Shown: positions 1-8,052 of the stretch, one piece after another
Position numbering within the stretch: position 1 is the first letter of the stretch
Layout: every line of letters begins with the position of its first letter
Source of the DNA: Actinomadura logoneensis
GTDB taxonomy: Bacteria > Actinomycetota > Actinomycetes > Streptosporangiales > Streptosporangiaceae
Reading direction: 5' to 3'
Assembly: GCF_003428695.1 (NCBI RefSeq)
Contig: NZ_QURH01000255.1
Coordinates: forward strand, 1 to 34,012
Length of the DNA: 34,012 nt
The notes under the pieces: model-generated
Told to the model about the DNA's origin: nothing
What the model saw: only the letters and a program-made list of their open reading frames with translations
Databases searched by the model: none
Program-made: the position numbers and the translations under genes

Positions 1-45
1 CGACCCCCCGCTAGTCCCTCCCCCCGCACCCATCAAGGAGTTCAT

Positions 46-1029
46 ATGCGGTCGCTTCGACGACTCACCGCTGTCGCGGCGGGCATCGCGCTCGCCGGGT
101 CCTCCCTCGCCGCCTGCGGCGGGGACGACAGCAGCGGAAGCAGCAAGGGCCTGGAGCACGGCGGCAAGATCACCGTCGCCTCGCTGCCCCTGGTGGACGG
201 TGCCGCGCTCTACATCGCGCAGTCCAAGAAGCTGTTCGAGGCCGAGGGCCTCAAGGTCACCATCCAGCCGGTGCAGCAGTCCACCGCGGCGCTGCCCGCG
301 CTGAAGGCCGGCCAGGTGGACGTCATCGCCGGCGCGAACTACGTGTCCTTCCTCAGCGCCAACGACCAGGGCGCGCTGCACCTGAAGATCCTCAACGAGG
401 GCGCGACGCTCACCTCGAACATGATGAACGTCATCGTCAAGGCGAACTCCCCCATCAAGGAGCCGAAGGACCTGGAGGGGAAGAAGGTCGCGGTCAACAT
501 CCCCAACAACATCCAGAGCCTGACGCTGGACGCCATCCTGCGCGCCAAGAACGTCGACCCGACGAAGGTCAAGTACGTCAAGGTGCCGTTCCCCCAGATG
601 AGCCAGGCTCTCGACAAGGGCGACGTGGACGCGGCGCACATGGTCGAGCCGTTCCTCTCCGACGCGCAGAAGAAGAACGGCGACCGCGTCGTCGTGGACG
701 GCGGCAGCGAGCCGGTGAAGGACATGCCGATCTCCGGCTACGTCAGCACCCAGGAGTTCGTCTCCAAGAACCCCAAGACGGCCGCCGCGTTCCAGCGCGC
801 GATCCTCAAGGCGCAGGCCATCGCCGCGGGCGACCGCAAGCAGGTGGAGCAGGTGCTGCCCGGGTACGCGCGCATCCCGGCGCAGGTCGCCCCGGTCATC
901 ACGCTGCCCGGCTACCCGACGTCCAACAACGAGACGCGCCTCCAGCGGGTCGTCGACCTGATGACGGCCGCCAAGCTCCTCAAGTCGAAGCCCGACATCA
1001 AGTCGCTGCTCTTCACCGCGCAGTCCTGA
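46..1029 (+). CDS. ABC transporter solute-binding lipoprotein (NMT1/SsuA-like)
   Basis: This 327-residue protein starts at an ATG 5 nt after AAGGAG. It has a lipoprotein signal peptide: basic N-terminus, hydrophobic stretch and lipobox LAAC with Cys24, followed by a Gly/Ser/Asp linker. The mature part resembles periplasmic binding proteins of the NMT1/THI5 and SsuA/TauA type: an early ALYIAQSKKLFEAEGL segment, then a KAGQVDVIAGANYV segment, then DLEGKKVAVN. It should be anchored outside the membrane and deliver a small organic anion to an ABC permease. Its ATPase partner is probably the gene at 2754. No permease lies in the window; a TAG at 12-14 could be the end of an upstream permease gene. 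The ligand cannot be read from sequence, but the neighbours suggest an aromatic or alpha-keto acid. Confidence 0.88.
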   Translation: MRSLRRLTAVAAGIALAGSSLAACGGDDSSGSSKGLEHGGKITVASLPLVDGAALYIAQSKKLFEAEGLKVTIQPVQQSTAALPALKAGQVDVIAGANYVSFLSANDQGALHLKILNEGATLTSNMMNVIVKANSPIKEPKDLEGKKVAVNIPNNIQSLTLDAILRAKNVDPTKVKYVKVPFPQMSQALDKGDVDAAHMVEPFLSDAQKKNGDRVVVDGGSEPVKDMPISGYVSTQEFVSKNPKTAAAFQRAILKAQAIAAGDRKQVEQVLPGYARIPAQVAPVITLPGYPTSNNETRLQRVVDLMTAAKLLKSKPDIKSLLFTAQS

Positions 1030-1054
1030 TCCACCTGAAAGGCACTTCTCCGTC

Positions 1055-2683
1055 ATGACGGAATACACGGTCCGCGACGCCTTCTACGACTACTGCCGTC
1101 GGGTGGGCATGACGACCATCTTCGGCAATCCCGGCTCCACCGAGCTGAAGATGTTCACCGACTGGCCCGACGACTTCGAGTACGTCCTCGCCCTGCAGGA
1201 GACCGTCGCGGTCGCCGCGGCGGCGGGGCACGCCCTCGGCACCGGCCACGCGGCGCTCGCCAGCCTGCACTCGGCGGGCGGCGTGGGGCACTCGCTCGGG
1301 GCCGTCTTCAACGCCTACCGGGACCGGGTCCCCGTCGTGATCATCGCCGGCCAGCAGGGACGGGCGATGCTCCCGTACCGCCCGTTCCTGGGCGCCGACG
1401 AGCCGGCCGAGTTCCCGCGCCCGTACGTCAAGTCCAGCCTCCAGCCGGCGCGCGCCGAGGACGTCCCGGTCGCGCTGGCCGAGGCGCACCGGATCGCGAT
1501 GACGCACCCGCGCGGCCCGGTCTTCCTCTCCATCCCCGAGGACGACTGGGACAAGCCCGCCGAGCCGGTCGAGGTCCGGGAGGTGCGCGGCGACTTCACC
1601 GCGTCGCCCGAGGCCCTCGCCGAACTCGCCGAGGCGCTGAACACGGCCCGCAACCCCGTGCTCGTCGTCGGGTCCGGCGTGGACGACGAGGGCGCCATGC
1701 CCGAGGTCGTCGCGCTGGCCGAGCGGACCCGCTCGCACGTGTGGATCGCGCCGCTGTCGGGCCGGTCCGGGTTCGACGAGACGCACCCGCTGTTCCGCGG
1801 CTTCCTGCCGCCGGTCCGCGAGCACATCGTCGGCCGGCTCGGCGAGCACGACCTGATCGTCGTGCTCGGCGCGCAGGTCTTCGCCTACCACGTGCACGGC
1901 GAGGGCCCGTTCGTCCCCGAGGGCGCCCGGCTGTTCCACCTGGACTGCGACCCCAAGCAGACCGCGTGGGCGCCGACCGGGACCAGCCTGCTCACCACGG
2001 TGCGACCCGCCGTGGCCCAGCTGCTCACCCTGATCGACGACGAGGCCGCCGACCGGCTGGGCCGCACCGAGCCGGAGCGGCGCGGCCTGCCCGCGACGCC
2101 CATGGCGACCGACCCGATGGACGTCGGGCTCGTCCTCGACGGGATCCGGGAGGCGCTGCCGGAGGGCACCGTCATCGTGGAGGAGGTCCCGAGCTACCGG
2201 GACGCCTTCCACGCGCGGATCCCGATCAACCAGACCGGCGGCTTCCTCACCACGGGCAGCGGGGCGCTCGGCTGGGGCCTGCCGGTCGCGGTCGGCCGCG
2301 CGCTGGAGGCGAAGCAGGCCGGAACCGGCGAACGCGTCGTCCTCGTCATCGGCGACGGCTCGATGATGTACTCCGTCCAGGCCCTGTGGACCGCGGCGCA
2401 GCACGACGTGCCGCTGACGATCCTCATCCTGAACAACAGCGGGTACGGCGCGGTGAAGGCGCTCGGACGGCGGCTCGGCATGCAGAACCCGCCCGGCTCC
2501 GACATCCCCGACCTGGACTTCGCCACCGTCGCCGGCGGCCTCGGCGTCCCGGGCCGGAGGATCGGCTCGCCGGACGAGCTGGACAAGGCCCTGGAGGAGT
2601 CGCTGACGCACTCCGGGCCGTACCTGCTCGACATCACCGTGGCCTCGGACAAGTCCCCGATGTACCAGCCCTGGGCCCAGTGA
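1055..2683 (+). CDS. mdlC: ThDP-dependent decarboxylase, benzoylformate decarboxylase-like
   Basis: This 542-residue enzyme has full ThDP-family architecture. The N-terminal Pyr domain carries GNPGSTE (Ser28), the cofactor-activating Glu49 in ALQETVAV, and His72 in LHSAGGVGHS. These match Ser26, Glu47 and His70 of benzoylformate decarboxylase. A central domain follows, with FAYHVHGEG near the place of the second catalytic His. The C-terminal PP domain has GDGSMMYS followed by NNSGYG, the ThDP/Mg motif. The expected reaction is non-oxidative decarboxylation of an aryl-glyoxylate to an aldehyde. It lies 25 nt after the binding-protein gene, with GAAAGG upstream of the ATG. Other ThDP decarboxylases (phenylpyruvate or acetolactate-synthase-like) remain possible, but the Ser/His pattern favours the MdlC group. 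Confidence 0.85.
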   Translation: MTEYTVRDAFYDYCRRVGMTTIFGNPGSTELKMFTDWPDDFEYVLALQETVAVAAAAGHALGTGHAALASLHSAGGVGHSLGAVFNAYRDRVPVVIIAGQQGRAMLPYRPFLGADEPAEFPRPYVKSSLQPARAEDVPVALAEAHRIAMTHPRGPVFLSIPEDDWDKPAEPVEVREVRGDFTASPEALAELAEALNTARNPVLVVGSGVDDEGAMPEVVALAERTRSHVWIAPLSGRSGFDETHPLFRGFLPPVREHIVGRLGEHDLIVVLGAQVFAYHVHGEGPFVPEGARLFHLDCDPKQTAWAPTGTSLLTTVRPAVAQLLTLIDDEAADRLGRTEPERRGLPATPMATDPMDVGLVLDGIREALPEGTVIVEEVPSYRDAFHARIPINQTGGFLTTGSGALGWGLPVAVGRALEAKQAGTGERVVLVIGDGSMMYSVQALWTAAQHDVPLTILILNNSGYGAVKALGRRLGMQNPPGSDIPDLDFATVAGGLGVPGRRIGSPDELDKALEESLTHSGPYLLDITVASDKSPMYQPWAQ

Positions 2684-2689
2684 CCCGCG

Positions 2690-2721
2690 CCGGGGCCGCC
2701 CCGCGCGCGGGGCGGCCCCGG
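2690..2721 (+). terminator. GC-rich hairpin inside the operon
   Basis: A perfect 13-bp stem (2690-2702 with 2709-2721) closes a 6-nt GCGCGC loop, starting 7 nt after the decarboxylase stop. Only a short TCTTCC tract follows. It lies between two genes that look co-transcribed, so it may attenuate or process the mRNA rather than end it. Confidence 0.55.
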
Positions 2722-2753
2722 TCTTCCCCAACGACTCCGAGAAGAGGACGCTC

Positions 2754-4127
2754 GTGCTGGAGATAGCCGACCTCACTCATTCCTATGCCGACGGGCACAC
2801 GGCGATCGACGGCCTCACTCTCAGCGTCGAGGACGGCTCGCTGGTCAGCATCGTCGGGCCGTCCGGCTGCGGCAAGTCCACGCTGCTGCGCTGCATCGCC
2901 GGACTCATCAGCCCGAGTGGCGGGACCGTCACCCTCAACGGCAGGCCCATCGACGGCGTGCCGGACGACCTGGCCGTGGTCTTCCAGGACTACAGCCGCT
3001 CCCTGTTCCCGTGGATGACCGTCCGCGACAACGTGGCGCTGCCGCTGAAGCGCAAGGGCCTGTCCCGGTCCGCGCGCCGCGAGGCGGCCGACAAGGCCCT
3101 CGCCGAGGTCGGCCTCGAGGGTGCGGGCCGCAAGTACCACTGGCAGCTGTCGGGCGGCATGCAGCAGCGCGTCGCGATCGCGCGGGCGCTGGCGTACAAG
3201 CCGTCCCTGCTGCTCATGGACGAGCCGTTCGGCGCGGTCGACGCCCAGACCCGCGAGGACCTGGAGGACCTGGTCCTCAAGCTGCACCGGTCCGAGAAGA
3301 TGACGATCCTGCTCGTCACCCACGACATCGACGAGAGCGTGTACGTGGGCGACCGCGTCGTGGTCCTCGGCAAGTCCCCGACGAGCGTCCGCGCCGACCT
3401 CCCGGTGGACCTGCCGACCGAGCGCGACCAGATCGAGACCCGCGCCGACCCCGAGTTCATCCGGATGCGCGCGGAGGTCGGACGCCTCATCCGCGGCACC
3501 GCCGTCGCCGAGGACGAGACCGGGACCGCTCCGGAGACCGCCGCCGAGCCGGACGAGGCGGAGACCGCCGCGCCCGCGGAGTCCGTGGAGACGGCGGAGA
3601 CGGCGGAGACCGCTGAGACGGAGACCGCGAAGAAGGACGAGGACGCGAAGTCGGAGGACGCGAAGTCCGAGACCGAGACGTCCGAGACCAAGGCCGAGAC
3701 CGAGACCGAGACCGAGACCGCGGAACAGGCGCCTCCGGCCAAGCCCGCCCGCAAGCGCAGGTCCCGCAAGGCCAAGGCCGCCGAGAAGGCCGCCGAAGCC
3801 GAAGCGACCAAGGACGAGCCCGCCAAGGACGAGCCCGCCGCGGACGCCCCCGTCGAGGACAAGCCCGCCGAGGACAAGGCGTCGGGCGACAAGCCCGAGG
3901 AGAAGGCCACCGACGACGGAGCCGTCGAGGAGCAGCCCTCCGAGCCCGAGGCCACCAAGGACGAGACGGCCAAGGACGAGACGGCCAAGGACGAGACGGC
4001 CAAGGACGAGACGGCCGAGAAGAAGGCGGCCGAGCAACCGAAGCGCGCCAAGAACGGTCGGAGGCGAGGCCGGAAGAACGCGGGCACCGTCGTGGAGGCC
4101 GCTTCACTCCGTCAGGGCACCGAGTAG
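2754..4127 (+). CDS. ABC transporter ATPase (nitrate/sulfonate type) with long charged C-terminal tail
   Basis: GTG start; 457 residues. Residues 1 to about 247 are a complete ABC ATPase of the SsuB/TauB class: Walker A GPSGCGKST, Q-loop VFQDYSRSLF, signature LSGGMQQR, Walker B LLLMDEPFG and H-loop THDID. The usual length for this family is 250-270. The remaining roughly 210 residues are low-complexity and very rich in Glu, Lys, Thr, Ala and Asp. They contain a basic block PARKRRSRKAKAAEKAAEAE, four perfect KDETA repeats, and a basic end with KNGRRRGRKN. The tail is acidic first, then mixed, then basic, and should be disordered. The gene sits between the decarboxylase and the monooxygenase (14-nt gap to the latter), so it probably energises uptake with the lipoprotein at 46. 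The role of the tail is unknown. Confidence 0.87.
   Translation: MLEIADLTHSYADGHTAIDGLTLSVEDGSLVSIVGPSGCGKSTLLRCIAGLISPSGGTVTLNGRPIDGVPDDLAVVFQDYSRSLFPWMTVRDNVALPLKRKGLSRSARREAADKALAEVGLEGAGRKYHWQLSGGMQQRVAIARALAYKPSLLLMDEPFGAVDAQTREDLEDLVLKLHRSEKMTILLVTHDIDESVYVGDRVVVLGKSPTSVRADLPVDLPTERDQIETRADPEFIRMRAEVGRLIRGTAVAEDETGTAPETAAEPDEAETAAPAESVETAETAETAETETAKKDEDAKSEDAKSETETSETKAETETETETAEQAPPAKPARKRRSRKAKAAEKAAEAEATKDEPAKDEPAADAPVEDKPAEDKASGDKPEEKATDDGAVEEQPSEPEATKDETAKDETAKDETAKDETAEKKAAEQPKRAKNGRRRGRKNAGTVVEAASLRQGTE
3957..4016 (+). repeat. Four perfect 15-bp tandem repeats (KDETA codons)
   Basis: The unit AAGGACGAGACGGCC occurs four times without mismatch and in frame, encoding four copies of Lys-Asp-Glu-Thr-Ala in the ABC ATPase tail. 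Copy number could vary by slippage or recombination without breaking the frame. Confidence 0.95.
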
Positions 4128-4141
4128 GCGGAGAAAGAAGG

Positions 4142-5506
4142 ATGCGCGTACTGGTCGTCGGCGCCGGGATCGGCGGTCTGACCGCCGCGCTCGGCCTGCA
4201 CGTCAACGGCATCACCGCGCAGGTCGTCGACTCGGTGACCAGGTGGCTTCCGCTCGGCGTCGGCGTCAACCTGCTGCCGCACGCCGTGCGGGAGCTGACC
4301 GAGCTCGGGCTCGGCGACCGACTCGCGGACCTCGGCATCCCGCCGTCGCGGATGGAGCACCGCGACCGGCACGGCGGGCTGATCTGGGCCGAGCCGCGCG
4401 GGACGGCGCTGGGCTACCGCTGGCCGCAGTACTCGATCCACCGCGGCGAGCTGCAGATGGCGCTGCTGGAGGCGGTCCTGGACCGGCTCGGGCCGGACGG
4501 CGTCCGCACCGGGACCGCGCTGGTCGGGTTCGAGCAGGTGGGCGGCGTCGTCCGCGCGACGCTGCGGGACCGGGCGACCGGCGCCGAGGAGGTCGTCGAG
4601 GCCGACGTGCTGATCGGCGCGGACGGGCTGCACTCGACCGTCCGGAGGACGCTGTACCCGGACGAGGGCGCGCCGCTCTGGAACGGGATCCGGATGTGGC
4701 GCGGCGTCACGGCGGGCGAGCCGATCCTGGACGGCCGGTCGATGCTGGTCGCGGGCTGCAACGCCACGACCAAGCTCGTGGTGTACCCGATCTCGGCCCG
4801 GCACGAGCGCGAGCACGGCACCGCGCTGCTCAACTGGGTCGCCGAGGTCAGGTCGCCGGACGAGACGGCGGGGACCGCCGACTGGGACCGGACCGGCGAC
4901 CTGGCGGACCTGCTGCCCCACTTCGCCGACTGGAGGTGGGACTGGCTGGACGTTCCGGCGCTGCTGCGGGGCGCGGAGCGGATCCTGGAGTACCCGATGG
5001 TGGACCGGGACCCGCTGCCGCGCTGGACCCACGGGCGCGTCACCCTGCTCGGCGACGCCGCCCACCCGATGTACCCGATCGGCTCCAACGGCGCGTCCCA
5101 GGCCGTCCTGGACGCGCGAACGCTCGCCTACGAGCTGGCCCGCGCGGGCGACGCCGACGAGGGGCTGGCGCAGTACGAGGCGGCGCGGCGCAGGACCGTC
5201 AACGCGATCGTGCTGGCGTGCCGGGACATGCCCGCCGACCGCGTCCTGCACACCGTGGAGCAGCGCGCGCCCGACGGCTTCCACCGGATCGAGGACGTGC
5301 TGGCGCCGCACGAGCTGGAGAGCATCGCGGGCGCGTACCGGCAGACGTCCTTCCTGGATGTCGCGGCGCTCAACGAGCGTCCCTCGTACACGCTGGCGAG
5401 GGTCGCGAGCACCGAACCCGGCCCGCCGACGTCCGGAACCGTGCCCGCCCCGGCCGGGAGCGGATCACCGGGGACCTCCGAAGGGGCCGACGACAGCCGC
5501 CCTTGA
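4142..5506 (+). CDS. FAD-dependent monooxygenase, PhzS-like
   Basis: This 454-residue group A flavoprotein hydroxylase starts at an ATG preceded by GGAGAAAG. The FAD-binding GAGIGG lies at residues 7-12, the DG motif GADGLHSTVRR near 159-169, and the GD motif GRVTLLGDAAHPMYP near 298. The segments PLGVGVNLLPHAV, YSIHRGELQM, YPISARHE and YPMVDRDPLP closely recall the phenazine hydroxylase PhzS of Pseudomonas (from memory; no search was run). The last 45 or so residues are a Pro/Ser/Gly-rich tail not needed for the fold. It is the last gene of the operon. It probably hydroxylates an aromatic acid, perhaps with decarboxylation. No phenazine genes are present, so PhzS likeness gives fold and chemistry only, not substrate. 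Confidence 0.85.
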   Translation: MRVLVVGAGIGGLTAALGLHVNGITAQVVDSVTRWLPLGVGVNLLPHAVRELTELGLGDRLADLGIPPSRMEHRDRHGGLIWAEPRGTALGYRWPQYSIHRGELQMALLEAVLDRLGPDGVRTGTALVGFEQVGGVVRATLRDRATGAEEVVEADVLIGADGLHSTVRRTLYPDEGAPLWNGIRMWRGVTAGEPILDGRSMLVAGCNATTKLVVYPISARHEREHGTALLNWVAEVRSPDETAGTADWDRTGDLADLLPHFADWRWDWLDVPALLRGAERILEYPMVDRDPLPRWTHGRVTLLGDAAHPMYPIGSNGASQAVLDARTLAYELARAGDADEGLAQYEAARRRTVNAIVLACRDMPADRVLHTVEQRAPDGFHRIEDVLAPHELESIAGAYRQTSFLDVAALNERPSYTLARVASTEPGPPTSGTVPAPAGSGSPGTSEGADDSRP

Positions 5507-5527
5507 CCGGCTGGTTCTCCTACCCGG

Positions 5528-5559
5528 ACCCCCGTCGCGCATGAGCACGGAGGGGGTTT
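5528..5559 (+). terminator. Imperfect hairpin after the catabolic operon
   Basis: ACCCCCGT (5528-5535) can pair with ACGGAGGGGGT (5547-5557) with a short bulge, followed by TT. It sits 22 nt past the monooxygenase stop and before the convergent lipoprotein gene. Confidence 0.4.
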
Positions 5560-5637
5560 CGCCTTGTCACCCCACGGCTACCGCACCATCACGCTCACCG
5601 ACCACGGCGAGTCCCCTGGCGCTGCTGCCGGGGGTCG

Positions 5638-6384
5638 TCAGTGCGGCGGCGGCATCGGGCTGATGGCGTTGCCCGCTGAGCACCCGCCCTCCCCCGGCAT
5701 CCGCTGGATGGTGGACGGGACGAACACGTCGGTCCTGCCGGGCGCGACGCGTACGAGGACGCAGTCCAGCGCGCCGTCCAGATACGGCTTGACGGTCAGC
5801 GAGACGCCGACGGTGTCGCCCTGCGTGAGGTATTCGGTGATGATCGCCGGGTCCAGGCGCAGCGCCTCCACGGCCCGGCGGACCTTCGCCTCGTCGGCGC
5901 GCCCGCCCTTCGGGACGCCCGGGACCGCCTTCCGCAGCCGCGCCACCGACGGCAGTTCGGGGTCCTTCGGCCAGGGGCCGAAGGTGAGCGGCGGGTTCGG
6001 CGGGCAGTCGACCTTCGGCGGCGTGGTGTCCCACTCGACCCGGTCGGAGACCCGGAACTCGAAGCAGGGCCTGGCGACGACCTCGTCGGCGTTCATGGCG
6101 TCCGTCGCCCGCCCCTCCACGCGGATGATCAGCCGGACGCCGTCGCCGTCACGCCGGGACGTCCCGGACACCTTCAGGACCTCGGCGTCCTTCATCTCGG
6201 ACGCGCGCCGTCCGATGTCCCGGGCACGCCACAGCGACCGGGCGCCGATCAGGACGTTGCTCATCCGGCGCGCCGTGTCGCGGGCGTTCGAGACGGCCTT
6301 GTTCTCGGCGGTCGGCGTCAGGCCGCAGGCGGTGAGGGACGATACGAGGACGAGGCCCGTCAAGGGCACGAGAGGTCTGCGCAC
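5638..6384 (-). CDS. Hypothetical lipoprotein
   Basis: GTG start; 248 residues. The N-terminus has two Arg, a hydrophobic core and lipobox LTAC with Cys20 followed by Gly, so it should be an exported lipid-anchored protein. The mature part has mixed alpha/beta composition, with a segment RDGDGVRLIIRVEGRATDAM. Two Cys lie in RPCFEFRV and KVDCPPNPP, another in DGALDCVLVRV and one near the C-terminus in GEGGCSAG. These extracellular Cys could form disulfides. I do not recognise a family. It is a single gene, convergent with the monooxygenase operon and upstream of no obvious partner. Confidence 0.75.
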   Translation of the reverse strand: MRRPLVPLTGLVLVSSLTACGLTPTAENKAVSNARDTARRMSNVLIGARSLWRARDIGRRASEMKDAEVLKVSGTSRRDGDGVRLIIRVEGRATDAMNADEVVARPCFEFRVSDRVEWDTTPPKVDCPPNPPLTFGPWPKDPELPSVARLRKAVPGVPKGGRADEAKVRRAVEALRLDPAIITEYLTQGDTVGVSLTVKPYLDGALDCVLVRVAPGRTDVFVPSTIQRMPGEGGCSAGNAISPMPPPH

Positions 6385-6448
6385 CCGTCCATCCTCGAAC
6401 GCGCGTCCGAGACCGCATATCCGCTCACATACTCAGATCGCGGCCGGG

Positions 6449-6928
6449 CTACTCCCCGGCCGGCCTGCTCGACTTCAGGTGCGCGGCGTACCGGGCGATG
6501 ATCGGGCGCTCGGTGGCGAGGACGTCCTCCGGGACGTCGTCGATGTCGAAGAACCGCGCCTCCCGCGCCTCCCGGGGATCGACGTCGAGGACGGCGTCCG
6601 AGCGCACGCGGGCGAGGTAGGCCGCCGTCACGGTGTAGATCTCGTCGCCGTGCGGGAACCGGTAGTAGTACTCGGCGCCGGAGAAGACGTCGAGCAGCGT
6701 GAGCTCACCGAGCTCGACGCCGACCTCCTCGCGCACCTCGCGCCGCGCGGTCTCCTCGAAGGACTCGCCGGGTTCCATGAGCCCGCCGGGCAGGCACCAG
6801 CCGGAGCCGTCCGCGCGGTCGAGCAGCAGCAGCCGCCACGCCTCGTCCACCAGGACGGCCGAGGTCCTCGGCAGCAGCAGGGGCCGGGTGCCGACGAGCC
6901 GCCTCAACTCACGGGCGTAATCCGTCAC
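6449..6928 (-). CDS. Nudix hydrolase
   Basis: This 159-residue protein uses a GTG start behind a GGGAGGAGGA Shine-Dalgarno. Upstream in-frame codons exist but have no support. Residues 49-71 fit the Nudix signature G-x5-E-x7-REUxEExGU exactly (G49, E55, R63, E64, E67, E68, G70). The LCLPGG-like lead-in is present as GWCLPGGLMEPGE. Nudix enzymes cleave nucleoside diphosphates linked to another group. The YYYRFPHGDEIYTV segment after the box resembles small MutT-like members acting on nucleotides, but the substrate cannot be called. It stands alone, downstream of no operon partner, on the opposite strand to the DinB relic. Confidence 0.88.
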   Translation of the reverse strand: MTDYARELRRLVGTRPLLLPRTSAVLVDEAWRLLLLDRADGSGWCLPGGLMEPGESFEETARREVREEVGVELGELTLLDVFSGAEYYYRFPHGDEIYTVTAAYLARVRSDAVLDVDPREAREARFFDIDDVPEDVLATERPIIARYAAHLKSSRPAGE

Positions 6929-7032
6929 CCGTCCATCCTCCTCCCCCGCGCGTCCGGACCGCCAGACCGCGTGGATCATTCGCCGTCCGGCATTCCACGG
7001 CCGCCGTCCGGAACGTCCGAAGAGGAGGCCGC

Positions 7033-7079
7033 GCCGCCGCGCCCCTTCGTGCGGAAGGGGGCGGTAGGGGCGCGGCGGC
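7033..7079. repeat. Inverted repeat with alternative inner stem
   Basis: A perfect 13-bp inverted repeat (7033-7045 and 7067-7079) encloses 21 nt. A second, mutually exclusive 7-bp stem, CCCCTTC (7042-7048) with GAAGGGG (7054-7060), overlaps it. The element lies immediately before the surviving part of the truncated DinB gene and may mark the deletion junction or an old terminator. Confidence 0.6.
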
Positions 7080-7085
7080 CGGGGG

Positions 7086-7373
7086 GCGTGGCGGCACTCG
7101 GACGCGCTCATCGCCGACCTGGAGCTGGACGCGGTCGGCCGCCTCCCCTGGGGCGGCGGGCCGGAGCTGACGCTGCACCGCGTCCTGGTGCACATGATCG
7201 GCGAGACGCACCGGCACGTGGGGCACGCCGACATCGTCCGCGAGCTGGTGGACGGCGCGGTCGGCCGGCGTCCGGACGGCGGCAACATGGCCGAGGGCGA
7301 CGCCGCCTGGTGGGCCCGGTACCGCGACCGGCTGGAGCGCGTCGCCAAGGAGGCGTCGGCGCACGACCGCTAG
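7086..7373 (+). pseudogene. 5'-truncated DinB/DUF664 gene relic
   Basis: The frame ending at TAG 7371-7373 encodes about 90 residues that align with the C-terminal half of the intact DinB protein at 8053. Shared segments include HRHVGHADIVREL against HRHAGHADVVREL, AWWARYRDRLE against AWWADYRDKLE, and DLELDAVGR against ELPLDAPGR. The N-terminal half, including the first metal-binding His region, is missing. No convincing start precedes it; a GTG at 7188 would give only 61 residues. It is probably the remains of an older tandem duplicate. Confidence 0.7.
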
Positions 7374-7426
7374 CCGCGGCCGTGGCAACGCCGGGCGATC
7401 GGTGGCCGTGGACGCCGGGACGGCGG

Positions 7427-7990
7427 TCAGACGGCGGTGGGTTCCAGGGCGCGGAGGAAGTCGAGCGTGCGCTCGACGAGCCGTCCGGTCGCGTCCGGGT
7501 CGTACGACGGCAGGGACGAGTCGGCGAACAGGTGGCCGGGCGCGTCGTAGAGGTACAGCTCGGCCCCGGCGGCCTGCACGAACAGGTCGTACTCGTCCTG
7601 CGGAGCCCACGGGTCGTCCCGTCCCACGTGCACCTGCGCGGGCTTGCCGACCGGCCACGGGACGTCGAAGAACCGCGGCGGGATCGCGCCCTCGTAGAGC
7701 AGCGCGCCGCGCGCGTCCGGCCGGGTCTGGGCGAGGTACTGCGCCGCGACCGCGCCGAACGAGAACCCCGCGTACACCTCGGCGGTGACGGCGCCCGCGC
7801 GCCGCATCGTCTCGGCGGTCCCGAGCTCGCCCTCGGCGTAGGCGACGCCGTCCTCGAGCGTCGGGAACGTGCGGCCCTCGAAGAGGTCGGGCGTGACCAC
7901 CTCGTGGCCCGCCGCGCGCAGGGTCTCGGCGAACTCCAGGACCCCGGGCGTCAGCCCTTGGACGTGGTGGAAAAGGGCGACACTGACCAT
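7427..7990 (-). CDS. Dienelactone hydrolase family protein
   Basis: The ATG at 7990 gives 187 residues beginning MVSVALFHHVQGLTPG, the normal N-terminal strand of this family. A longer frame to 8059 adds only non-homologous residues. The alpha/beta-hydrolase triad is visible: nucleophile Ser77 in YAGFSFGAVAAQ, Asp125 or Asp126 in HVGRDDPW, and His153 in APGHLFAD. Classical dienelactone hydrolases use Cys, so Ser here points to an esterase-like member of the family. TAGTGT lies 7 nt upstream of the ATG on the minus strand, consistent with a leaderless transcript. It is divergent from the DinB gene across 62 bp. Confidence 0.85.
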   Translation of the reverse strand: MVSVALFHHVQGLTPGVLEFAETLRAAGHEVVTPDLFEGRTFPTLEDGVAYAEGELGTAETMRRAGAVTAEVYAGFSFGAVAAQYLAQTRPDARGALLYEGAIPPRFFDVPWPVGKPAQVHVGRDDPWAPQDEYDLFVQAAGAELYLYDAPGHLFADSSLPSYDPDATGRLVERTLDFLRALEPTAV

Positions 7991-8052
7991 GCCCGGCACA
8001 CTAGCGGGAAACGGGTGGACATCGGCACGGGTGCGGCCGTCAGACTGGCCGC

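Noticed and set aside
3957-4016. Possible CRISPR-like repeat array
   Set aside because: The units are contiguous, 15 bp, without spacers and in frame.
1013-4037. Long minus-strand frames opposite the decarboxylase and ABC ATPase
   Set aside because: They are shadows of strongly supported + strand genes; the Leu/Gly-rich repeat in one is just the complement of the KDETA region.
4142-5506. Phenazine biosynthesis gene
   Set aside because: The protein looks like PhzS, but no phzA-G genes are near and the neighbours are uptake and decarboxylase genes.
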